The notes beneath the pieces were generated by a model. It was not told the origin of the DNA and did no database searches. It saw only the letters and a program-made list of their open reading frames with translations. A DNA stretch of 64,000 nt, taken from positions 39,311 through 103,310 of the forward strand of contig JANQRS010000030.1 of NCBI GenBank assembly GCA_028284445.1. Direction: 5' to 3'. Below, piece by piece: positions 51,154-58,635 of the stretch. The first letter of the stretch is position 1; each line of letters begins with the position of its first letter. This DNA comes from Calditrichia bacterium (lineage in GTDB: Bacteria; Calditrichota; Calditrichia; RBG-13-44-9; J075). A program made the position numbers and the translations under genes.

Positions 51154-51197
51154 ACATCCCCCTGCGTCCCCCTTCGAAAGGGGAAACAGGGAGATGT
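51154..51197. repeat. Diverged family A palindrome
   Basis: ACATCCCCCTGCGTCCCCC faces GGGGAAACAGGGAGATGT around TTCGAA; the arms carry several mismatches. It overlaps the last base of the MEMO-like gene and lies between convergent genes. Confidence 0.75.
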
Positions 51198-52042
51198 CAA
51201 TAAAATATAGCTGACGCAAAGCCCACGACATTGTCGCGCTTACCTGTCACTTCACCGGAGGTGCGGTAGAGCATTATCTGCGATTGGCGGGCGCCGAAGT
51301 GTTGGCTGACCTTCATCACAGCCACGGCGGGGCCAAAGCCAGCCATCTCACAATCATGATCAATAATGCCGGCGTGCAGTTCTTCTGCGGAAAAACGGTT
51401 AATCGTTTCGAGCGTGCGGGTATCAAGCTTGCGAGCTTGTGAATCGTTGTATCCGCGCGACAGTTCCGAACAAGATACCAACAAAAAATCACGCCCCTGC
51501 AATACCTCAATTAAGCCTTCCCGCAAGATTTCCATGGTATAAAGCGTTTCTGAACACATCATAATTGGCAGGATTTCCGGCTTTTCCTGTACATAGCTCA
51601 GGAATGGCATTTGTACTTCAATTGCCTGGTCGCCAGGATCAAAGCCACTGTTGGTTAACTGGATATCGGGATGTGCGGCGGATAATTTGTAGGCAAGGTG
51701 TTTGTGGACGGGGATATTTCCAAGAGGGGTTTCGAAGGCGCTGCCGGGATAAATAGATATGCAGTCAAACGTTTCGTTACCCGAGCTGCCGATGACGACA
51801 ATGACCTCATATTCATGCTGCATGATTTGCCGATAGGCCCTGGCGGCCACGCCGCCGGAATAGACATATCCGGCATATGGGACAATCATACCGCGTATTG
51901 GCCGGGGAACGGATGCCACCGGGGCATTTTCCAGCATGACGCTCAAATCTCGGCTGAGAATTTGCTTTCCGGCCGGGTAGTAAAGGCCTGCTGCGGAAGC
52001 GGGGCGAACCCTCTGGCTGTCTATGATCAAGTCACGTTTCAT
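51197..52042 (-). CDS. MEMO-family (AmmeMemoRadiSam B-like) protein with altered site
   Basis: The 281-residue protein follows the MEMO1 fold: 'RPASAAGLYYPA', 'GMIVPYAGYVYSGGVAARAY', 'ETPLGNIPV', 'AIEVQMPFLSYV' and 'MLYRTSGEVTGKRDNVVGFA'. Key metal-site histidines are changed. PHAGY is 'PYAGY' (Tyr56), the GPxH block is 'GSSGNE' (85-90), DHSxEVQ is 'DQAIEVQ' (Gln139), and SDFSHY is 'SELSRGY' (192-198). The usual partners AMMECR1 and a radical SAM enzyme are not adjacent. It may have a new or purely structural role. Confidence 0.85.
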   Translation of the reverse strand: MKRDLIIDSQRVRPASAAGLYYPAGKQILSRDLSVMLENAPVASVPRPIRGMIVPYAGYVYSGGVAARAYRQIMQHEYEVIVVIGSSGNETFDCISIYPGSAFETPLGNIPVHKHLAYKLSAAHPDIQLTNSGFDPGDQAIEVQMPFLSYVQEKPEILPIMMCSETLYTMEILREGLIEVLQGRDFLLVSCSELSRGYNDSQARKLDTRTLETINRFSAEELHAGIIDHDCEMAGFGPAVAVMKVSQHFGARQSQIMLYRTSGEVTGKRDNVVGFASAIFY

Positions 52043-52065
52043 TCGCGATTGAAACAGATTTGTTC

Positions 52066-52107
52066 ACATCCCCCTGTATCCCCCTTCGAAGGGGGATACA
52101 GGGGGAT
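52066..52107. repeat. Family A palindrome with compensated arms
   Basis: ATCCCCCTGTATCCCCCTTC (52068-52087) pairs perfectly with 52088-52107. Compared with the copy at 37175, the T-to-A change in the left arm is matched by a change in the right arm. It lies between rny and the MEMO-like gene. Confidence 0.85.
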
Positions 52108-52135
52108 TGAAGCTAGACTATTTAATTGAATACAC

Positions 52136-53707
52136 CTAATTGCGATGTGCAAGGGCTTCATCGGTACTGCTTTGGGCGACCAGGTGCCGAATCACGGTTA
52201 CCTTGATCTGGCCCGGATACTCCATGCTGTCCTTGATTTTCCGGGCGATATCTGATGCGAGCATATCAGCTTCGGCGTCGGTCAATTTTTCCGGCTGAAT
52301 CATCACCCGAATTTCGCGTCCGGCCGACAGTGCATAGGTTTTGGCCACCCCTTCAAATGAATTGGCCAGTTCTTCCAGTTTGGAAATACGTTGTGCATAT
52401 GCTTCCAGCGATTCCCGGCGGGCACCCGGTCGGGCACCGCTAATTCTGTCGGCAGCTGTTACCAATACGGAAACCGGTGAAATAGGTTCCGCTTCCTCAT
52501 GGTGGGCCAATACCGAATTGATGACTACCGGATGCTCCTTGCAGCGCTCGGTAATCTCGACGCCCAATGTGACGTGGCTGCCTTCGGAGTCATTGCTGAC
52601 GGCCTTGCCGATATCATGGAAAAGACCGGCGCGTCGCGCCAGCATTACATCAAGTCCTAATTCAGCGGCCATATTACCGGCCAGCCAGGCAACCTCTTTT
52701 GAATGCTGCAGAATGTTTTGCCCATAGCTACTGCGATATTTCAGGCGACCCAGCAAGTTACGCATTTCCGGATGCACATTACGCAGTTTGAGCTCTTTCA
52801 AGGTCTCTTCAGAAGCTTTGCGTATGCTCGCCTCAACGACTTTTGCCGCTTTGGCGGATTCGTGTTCGATGGCTTTCGGATTGATATTCTTCTTGGCAAT
52901 CAGTGCTTCCATAGTCAAGCGGGCAATCTCGCGCTTAATCGGGTCAAAGCAGGACATGACCACGGTTTCCGGGGTATCATCAACGATGACTTTGACACCG
53001 GTTGTGCTTTCGAAAGACTTGATATTTCGGCCTTCTCGGCCAATAATCAGGCCTTTCCAACTGTCGTTCGGCAGCGAAACGGAAACCAGGGTCGATTCCA
53101 TGGTATATTCCGTGGCCATCTTTTCGATAGCATACGCCATAATTTCGCGTGCTTCCCAACGGGCGCGATCGCTGGCTTCTTTTTTGATGTCGATGATCGA
53201 TTGCTGCGCTTCGCTCTTCACGCGATTCATCAGCGATTTATGCAGCGCCTTTTTTGCCTCGTCGCGATTTAAGCCGCTGAGTTCTTCCAGACGCTGAATT
53301 TGTTGGTCATAGACCTCATCAATTTTCTTCTCTTCAGCTGCAATTCGCTGGCGATGTTCCTCGAGCTTTTGCTTCTGCTTGTCAATCGCATTTCCGCGTT
53401 CCTTGATGCTACCTTCCAAACGACGCAGTTCTTTTTCCCGATGGCGAATTTTGTTCTCGCTGTGTGAGATCTCTTTCTCACGATTCTTCAGCTTTTTCTC
53501 CATCTGGATGCGATCTTTTTGGAAGCGTTCTTTCGCACGCAGGTAGGCTTCTTTTTCAAGCTTTGCAGCGGTTTTATCCGCTTGTTTCAAAATGTCATCG
53601 GCAGACTTCTGTGCATTGTTCACGCGTTGACGTTCAATCAACATATATCCGCCGGCACCGATCAGCAGTCCAACGACTGCTGTTCCGACCAAGTATAATA
53701 TATCCAA
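52136..53707 (-). CDS. rny: Ribonuclease Y
   Basis: This membrane-anchored endoribonuclease initiates mRNA decay. From the TTG at 53707 the product has 523 residues, the usual length. It starts 'DILYLVGTAVVGLLIGAGGYM' (membrane anchor), then a long coiled coil (about 30-190), a KH domain ('GLIIGREGRNIKSFESTTGVKVIVDDTP'), and an HD domain with 'RRAGLFHDIGKAV' (His364-Asp365) and 'LAHHEE'. A longer frame to 53866 adds an atypical tail and is rejected because AGGTG precedes the TTG. Confidence 0.95.
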   Translation of the reverse strand: MDILYLVGTAVVGLLIGAGGYMLIERQRVNNAQKSADDILKQADKTAAKLEKEAYLRAKERFQKDRIQMEKKLKNREKEISHSENKIRHREKELRRLEGSIKERGNAIDKQKQKLEEHRQRIAAEEKKIDEVYDQQIQRLEELSGLNRDEAKKALHKSLMNRVKSEAQQSIIDIKKEASDRARWEAREIMAYAIEKMATEYTMESTLVSVSLPNDSWKGLIIGREGRNIKSFESTTGVKVIVDDTPETVVMSCFDPIKREIARLTMEALIAKKNINPKAIEHESAKAAKVVEASIRKASEETLKELKLRNVHPEMRNLLGRLKYRSSYGQNILQHSKEVAWLAGNMAAELGLDVMLARRAGLFHDIGKAVSNDSEGSHVTLGVEITERCKEHPVVINSVLAHHEEAEPISPVSVLVTAADRISGARPGARRESLEAYAQRISKLEELANSFEGVAKTYALSAGREIRVMIQPEKLTDAEADMLASDIARKIKDSMEYPGQIKVTVIRHLVAQSSTDEALAHRN

Positions 53708-53891
53708 AGGTTCACCTCGTTCATCTCCCCATAATGGGGCATCCTTCCATCCATAGAATGATTCATGCTTTGAGCAGGCCGTGGTCACTAAACCAAATTC
53801 GAGCAAGCTATTCCTGCTACCAAAATATAGCGGTAGTAAGCCAGCCAGTAAACCGATTTTTAACATTGTTGTAGGAGGGGAGAAATCAAAT

Positions 53892-55184
53892 TCACGATGT
53901 CATTTTCACACCCAAAAACGTGGCATCATCTTCCAGAGATGTTGCCGAACGAAAGTCGCGCAGCCGATTTGACAATTGTTCGTGAATGGATTGCGGCGAT
54001 TGAGACCCGGCAAGTTGAGTCAACACCTGTTTGGTCCGTGATAATCCAAATTCTTCCCTGGAAGCGTTCATCGCTTCGATGATGCCGTCAGTTAATAAGA
54101 AGAAGCAATCACCGCTCTCAAAATCAATTGTTTGGGTTTCATAAACAGCTGCTTTGGATAGGCCTAAAGCCAGACCGCTTCGGTTGTGCTCATGGATCGT
54201 CTGGGTTTCGTTCTGAAAATGTAACAATGGCAGATGGCCGGCGTTAACCACAGTCAACATGCGAGAGTCGAAATCAACCCGCGCACATTTAAATGTAACA
54301 AACATCTTTTTATCTGAATTAGTCAGGATGCTATGATTCATCGAGGCAGCAATTTCAGCCAGGGAATCTGTATGATTCAGAGCGGTTCGAAAGGCCCCTT
54401 TGGTAATAGCCATCGTTATCCCGGCAGCGATATTGTGCCCGGAAACATCACCCACGGCAATGATGATATCTCGCTCTCCCAGTGCAATCACGTCAAAAAA
54501 ATCGCCGCCGATCTCGGAGGCTGAAGTGGTTTTACCATACAGTTGATATTCCGGTTTATCGAGCAGCAGGTCCGGTACCAGCCGGGTTTGCATGTCGTGG
54601 GCAATTTGAATCTCAGTTTCGATCCGGGTCTTGTCCCGGGAGATGCGCTGGGTAATATATCCATAGATAAAGATGCCAGCGAATATCGCTATCACACCTG
54701 ATATCCACAATGCTACCGCCATTGGTTCCGGTTGTTGAAAGAGGACACCTTCTGCTCGACCCTTATATATGAAGACCGCACCGGTAACGCTGATACTACA
54801 ATAGATGGTAATGGCGATGATTACCGAAATGTTTCGGCGCAAAATAGGAACCAGTAGCGCCAAGAGTATTAACGGAAAGAAATTCATCGCACAGATGAGA
54901 AAAATCAACAAAATTGCGGCAAAACGGAAGCGTGGTATCAGGATGGATGTGATTGTCAAAACTGCCAGAATCAATATATAGATGTAGAGCATTGAGATAA
55001 AGAATGTTGCATCTGAACTGTCCGTAAGATACGGATAGACGGTTAAGTGAGTGAGTATAGAGAGGGTGAGAAATAATGATGTTAAAGCCAGAACAACCAT
55101 GCTGCGCATACGCCAGGAAAGATGAGAAAAAAAATCAAAATCTTTATCGATAAGTTGGACCAGATTGGATTTCCAATTCTTCAT
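53892..55184 (-). CDS. Membrane-bound SpoIIE/RsbU-type serine phosphatase
   Basis: The 430-residue protein has about six N-terminal membrane helices (about 30-190) and a cytoplasmic PP2C-like domain. A linker helix 'IAHDMQTRLVPDLLLDKPEYQLYG' leads to 'ASEIGGDFFDVIALGERDIIIAVGDVSGHNIAAGI', with the metal Asp residues in 'GGDFFD' and 'GDVSGH'. The late motif is 'CFFLLTDGIIEAMN', and the end is 'DDATFLGVKM'. It would dephosphorylate an anti-sigma antagonist in partner-switching regulation. No such antagonist is adjacent. Confidence 0.92.
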   Translation of the reverse strand: MKNWKSNLVQLIDKDFDFFSHLSWRMRSMVVLALTSLFLTLSILTHLTVYPYLTDSSDATFFISMLYIYILILAVLTITSILIPRFRFAAILLIFLICAMNFFPLILLALLVPILRRNISVIIAITIYCSISVTGAVFIYKGRAEGVLFQQPEPMAVALWISGVIAIFAGIFIYGYITQRISRDKTRIETEIQIAHDMQTRLVPDLLLDKPEYQLYGKTTSASEIGGDFFDVIALGERDIIIAVGDVSGHNIAAGITMAITKGAFRTALNHTDSLAEIAASMNHSILTNSDKKMFVTFKCARVDFDSRMLTVVNAGHLPLLHFQNETQTIHEHNRSGLALGLSKAAVYETQTIDFESGDCFFLLTDGIIEAMNASREEFGLSRTKQVLTQLAGSQSPQSIHEQLSNRLRDFRSATSLEDDATFLGVKMTS

Positions 55185-55190
55185 ATTCAA

Positions 55191-55494
55191 CTTTCTTGCT
55201 AAGTCGATGTGAAATTGTCACACCAGCCGATTGAGTTCAAACACCAGCGATAATGTCGAAGACTACTGTTCAAAGATTACGCGAGGTGTGTGAAATTTGT
55301 TACCGCGCGCGCAAGCCATCGTACCAGGCAACTTCCAACTGGTAGCTCATATTTCTCTTTACCACAGGCCAATACCCGCTCCTGCCAACCGAAGTTGAAA
55401 GCTCCAATTCCAGATATCGTTTCTTCTGCAGAAACAAAAATCGCCGATGGGTCTGACCGATTTTGTTCGCAATGAATACTATTTTACAAATTAA
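55191..55494. other. Spacer with no gene seen
   Basis: Divergent gap between the phosphatase and the permease operon. I see no credible coding frame or RNA in this part. Confidence 0.45.
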
Positions 55495-55566
55495 TGCAAC
55501 CCAGTTGCAGAAGTGAATGCGCTTGTTTATATTCTCGCCAATATTGCATAATGCAACTTGGTTGCA
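55495..55566 (+). promoter_or_regulatory. Promoter bracketed by two TGCAAC-N3-GTTGCA operators
   Basis: Two perfect 15-bp palindromes, TGCAACCCAGTTGCA (55495-55509) and TGCAACTTGGTTGCA (55552-55566), lie 57 bp apart. Between them TTGTTT (55523-55528) and CATAAT (55547-55552) form a -35/-10 pair with 18-bp spacing, and the second palindrome begins at the last base of the -10. The promoter points at the permease/TonB-receptor operon. This is a repressor layout, perhaps of a metal-responsive Fur-family regulator, though that is only a guess from context. Confidence 0.65.
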
Positions 55567-55628
55567 AAAATAGAGTGTAAACGAAATGTCATTGCCAACA
55601 TCGGAGAAGTCTTTCGCGGAGTCAATGC

Positions 55629-57050
55629 ATGACTAAGATGATCACGGACATAGTTCGCCATGAACTGCGAAAGTACATCCGCGATGGGCGATCTCGCACC
55701 TTGCTGATAGCAGTTCTTATGACTGTCATAGCATCCCTGGTCTTAAGCTTTCGTGATTACCAGTTGGCGAGTCTTCAGTATAAGCAAAACCTGGAACAGG
55801 TGCGAGTAAACTGGGACCAACAATCGGAGAAAGATCCCCATGATGCCGCTCATGATGGCACTTATGTCATCAGACCTTTGCACCCATTGGCAATGATCGA
55901 TAAGGGAATACAACCTTTTTCCGGAAAAGTGGTACATCTCGGGGCTCATCAGCGCAGACAGAGCACCTTGAATGAAGCGAAGGACCAATCCGGGGTGTTT
56001 CGATTTGGTGAATTGACCCCGGGCTTTGTGCTCATCTATGTCATTCCTTTGCTCCTGATATTCCTGGGGTTTGATGCCTTTACGCAGGAAAAGGAGCGCC
56101 AAACTTTACGCTTGCTGCTTGTGCAAGGTGCGACGAGAAGGCAATTGGCTCTCGGAAAATGGCTGGCGCTTTTTATCCAGATGGTGGTGCTCTGGCTGCT
56201 ACTATTCTTGACCGCCATAATTGGCATTTCATTTCTGTCTGATGCGCTGCAGCCAAGTGCCCTGGAGGTCTTCAGCCTGAGCGTAACGTACCTCTTCTAT
56301 CTGATCATATTTGTCAACCTGGTTATTTGGGTATCTTCGAAAGCCTCATCATCAGGCGTTTCCCTGACGATTCTGATCACCCTTTGGATTATTTTCACAT
56401 TGATCGTGCCCAAAGTTGCTACAAACCTGGCAGGTTGGACCTATCCCTTCCCGACATTACAAACATTCAAAGACAATATTGTTCAAGACCAGGCAGTCGG
56501 GCTGAACGGCCATAATTTTTGGAACGAAGCAGCGCAGGATTTTAAGCAAAAAGTGCTTGCAGAATATGGAGTCGAGACAATTGAAGAACTGCCGATAGAT
56601 TTCGGCGGTTTGCTGCTTGCGGAGGGTGAAAAGTACGAGTCGGAAATCTTCACCAAGCACTTTGACCTGCTTGAGAACCAGTACAAAAAGCAACGCGGTG
56701 TTTACCAATGGTGCAGCGTGCTTTCACCAATGTTACCCGTTCGCTTTGTTTCAATGGGGATTTCGAGAACAGGATATGGATTTTTATGGCACTTTGAAGA
56801 CGAAGCAGAAAAGTACCGGGTTGAATTTAATACCGTTCTCAATCTGAACATTGCTGAAAACGCCAAGGGAGTGGATCAATACACTGCCGGGCAGGAATTA
56901 TGGGCAAGCATTTCCGAGTTCAACTACAAATGGCAGCAGGATGAAGAGATCTTAAGTGATCATATCATAGAATTTGTGGTATTAGGTCTCTGGACAGTCA
57001 TCAGTTTCTTCATAGCGATCTACTTTAGCCAAAGAATGAGAGCGGTCTGA
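55629..57050 (+). CDS. ABC-2-type permease (DUF3526-like), first copy
   Basis: The 473-residue inner-membrane protein has an N-terminal helix ('LLIAVLMTVIASLVLSF'), a periplasmic loop of about 100 residues, five further helices (about 140-270), a second soluble loop and a C-terminal helix ('FVVLGLWTVISFFIAIYF'). 'LLIFLGFDAFTQEKERQTLRLLLVQGATRRQLALGKW' is the cytoplasmic coupling region of ABC-2 permeases. The next gene is its paralogue, overlapping by 1 bp. GGAG lies 8 nt upstream of the start. No ATPase gene is adjacent. Confidence 0.88.
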   Translation: MTKMITDIVRHELRKYIRDGRSRTLLIAVLMTVIASLVLSFRDYQLASLQYKQNLEQVRVNWDQQSEKDPHDAAHDGTYVIRPLHPLAMIDKGIQPFSGKVVHLGAHQRRQSTLNEAKDQSGVFRFGELTPGFVLIYVIPLLLIFLGFDAFTQEKERQTLRLLLVQGATRRQLALGKWLALFIQMVVLWLLLFLTAIIGISFLSDALQPSALEVFSLSVTYLFYLIIFVNLVIWVSSKASSSGVSLTILITLWIIFTLIVPKVATNLAGWTYPFPTLQTFKDNIVQDQAVGLNGHNFWNEAAQDFKQKVLAEYGVETIEELPIDFGGLLLAEGEKYESEIFTKHFDLLENQYKKQRGVYQWCSVLSPMLPVRFVSMGISRTGYGFLWHFEDEAEKYRVEFNTVLNLNIAENAKGVDQYTAGQELWASISEFNYKWQQDEEILSDHIIEFVVLGLWTVISFFIAIYFSQRMRAV

Positions 57051-58489
57051 TGATGCATGAAAGTCTACTACCGCTTGAACTAAAGCATTTTTTTCGAAAC
57101 CGGTCTTATGTGGGACTGCTCGCCGTATTAATCCTGCTAATGACACTCGCTGCCTGGAAATCTCATATTTACACAGCGGCCAAAGCGGAGCAAACGGAGG
57201 TTCAGCTCCAAAAAGTAAAGGACAATGATGCCAACCTGATCGCACAAATTGATTCGTTGAATCAGGGACTTGCCACATACGAAGACAGTTACACATTACC
57301 GACAAGTGGCGTCAGACTTACGTACAACAATCATAGAATTACCTGGCTTCCCTTCCAACCTTTCTCGTTAATCGCAATTGGACAGGGAGACATATACAGC
57401 AATTACAAGAAGATCGTATTGTATTTCAACGATTCCTATGAAATGCGCTCCGAGGAATTGGTAAGTCCGCTTGAGCAATTATTTGGCCAACTGGATTTAA
57501 CATTTGTTTGGGTCTATCTCCTTCCCCTGATCATCCTGCTAACGTCGTTCAATGTACTTTCAATCGAAAGAGAATCAGGTAGGCTGTCACTCATTGCTTC
57601 GCAGCCGATCAAACTGTCCTATTGGGTCCTGAGAAAAATCATATTCCAATTTTTCATCATCTTCACAATCCTTCTTGTGAGTACCGTTGCCTTACTTTTG
57701 ATATTCAATGTAGACCTGGCCAATAACCTGTCAACTTTGGGCCTCTTGATTCTTACACTATTTCTCTATAGTGCATTTTGGTTTCTACTTAGCTTTTTGG
57801 TCAATCTCGCAGGTTACAACTCAGGAAGAAGCCTCATCATCCTCACCAGCATTTGGGTGTTTTTTGTATTCCTGATTCCCTCTGCTGTCAATCTGCTGGC
57901 CAAAGAAACCAACCCCATTCCCTCCCGATTGGAGATCGTCAACCACCATCTGGCCACCTACAATGAAATGGAAGCCAACCTGGATGTCGAATTAGAGCAG
58001 CTGTACCAGCGACATCCTGACTGGTATTCGGAGAAGCCCGTCACAAAAGACATGTCGAATTCGACAGGGTGGAACATCAACTACCTTGCGAAGCAGTATA
58101 TCGCACAGCTAAAGCACCGGTCAGTCGCAGACAATTACGAACTGCAAGTAGATAAGCGAAATCAATGGGTGGAGAACTTTAAAATACTCTCCCCGTCCAT
58201 GATCGTCCAGTCGGCACTTACCGATCTTGCAGGAACGTCATCCGGCTTCTATCGAAGTTATTTGCGGCAGGCGCAGCAATATGCACAGGCGTATCGCCAG
58301 TATGTCTTCAAAAGGGTTTTTACCAATCACTTTTTCACCTCGGATGAAATCAGAGCGCTTCCTGTCTTTCAATTTGACACCAAAAAAGTACCAAGGAACC
58401 TGGGGATGGATCTCGCGATGCTATTCGCCTACCTGGTGGCTTTGGGATTGTTCTGTACCTATCTCGCGAAACGGGAATTAGTTAAGTGA
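57050..58489 (+). CDS. ABC-2-type permease (DUF3526-like), second copy
   Basis: The 479-residue protein has the same plan as its upstream neighbour: N-terminal helix 'YVGLLAVLILLMTLAAW', coupling segment 'TSFNVLSIERESGRLSLIASQPIKLSYWVLRK', then five helices and a C-terminal helix. Start and upstream stop overlap in TGATG, so translation is coupled and the two probably form a heterodimer. It would need an ATPase encoded elsewhere. The siderophore-type TonB receptor follows after 146 bp. Confidence 0.88.
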   Translation: MMHESLLPLELKHFFRNRSYVGLLAVLILLMTLAAWKSHIYTAAKAEQTEVQLQKVKDNDANLIAQIDSLNQGLATYEDSYTLPTSGVRLTYNNHRITWLPFQPFSLIAIGQGDIYSNYKKIVLYFNDSYEMRSEELVSPLEQLFGQLDLTFVWVYLLPLIILLTSFNVLSIERESGRLSLIASQPIKLSYWVLRKIIFQFFIIFTILLVSTVALLLIFNVDLANNLSTLGLLILTLFLYSAFWFLLSFLVNLAGYNSGRSLIILTSIWVFFVFLIPSAVNLLAKETNPIPSRLEIVNHHLATYNEMEANLDVELEQLYQRHPDWYSEKPVTKDMSNSTGWNINYLAKQYIAQLKHRSVADNYELQVDKRNQWVENFKILSPSMIVQSALTDLAGTSSGFYRSYLRQAQQYAQAYRQYVFKRVFTNHFFTSDEIRALPVFQFDTKKVPRNLGMDLAMLFAYLVALGLFCTYLAKRELVK

Positions 58490-58509
58490 AATTATTTCTT
58501 CCAGACTTT

Positions 58510-58584
58510 GTCATTCCCGCATGTTTTTAGCGGGAATTCATTTATACAAGGCCTGGATGCCCGATAGAAGCATTCGGGCATGAC
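58510..58584. repeat. Cloverleaf-like intergenic palindromic element
   Basis: Closing arms GTCAT (58510-58514) and ATGAC (58580-58584) enclose two hairpins. The first is ATTCCCGC / GCGGGAAT (58513-58537). The second is ATGCCCGA (58557-58564) with TCGGGCAT (58574-58581). This resembles dispersed MITE/REP-type elements of other bacteria. It is a single copy here, between the permease and the TonB receptor. Confidence 0.65.
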
Positions 58585-58635
58585 AGAGAAAGTGCCATTT
58601 AATCAATAACAAATACCAATCATAAAGGAAGAGGA

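Noticed and set aside
37175..52107. CRISPR array from repeated palindromes
   Set aside because: The copies are single, far apart and irregularly spaced, with no spacers or cas genes.
53708..53866. Longer N-terminus of ribonuclease Y
   Set aside because: The extra 53 residues lack family similarity, and a TTG with AGGTG upstream gives the standard membrane-anchor start.
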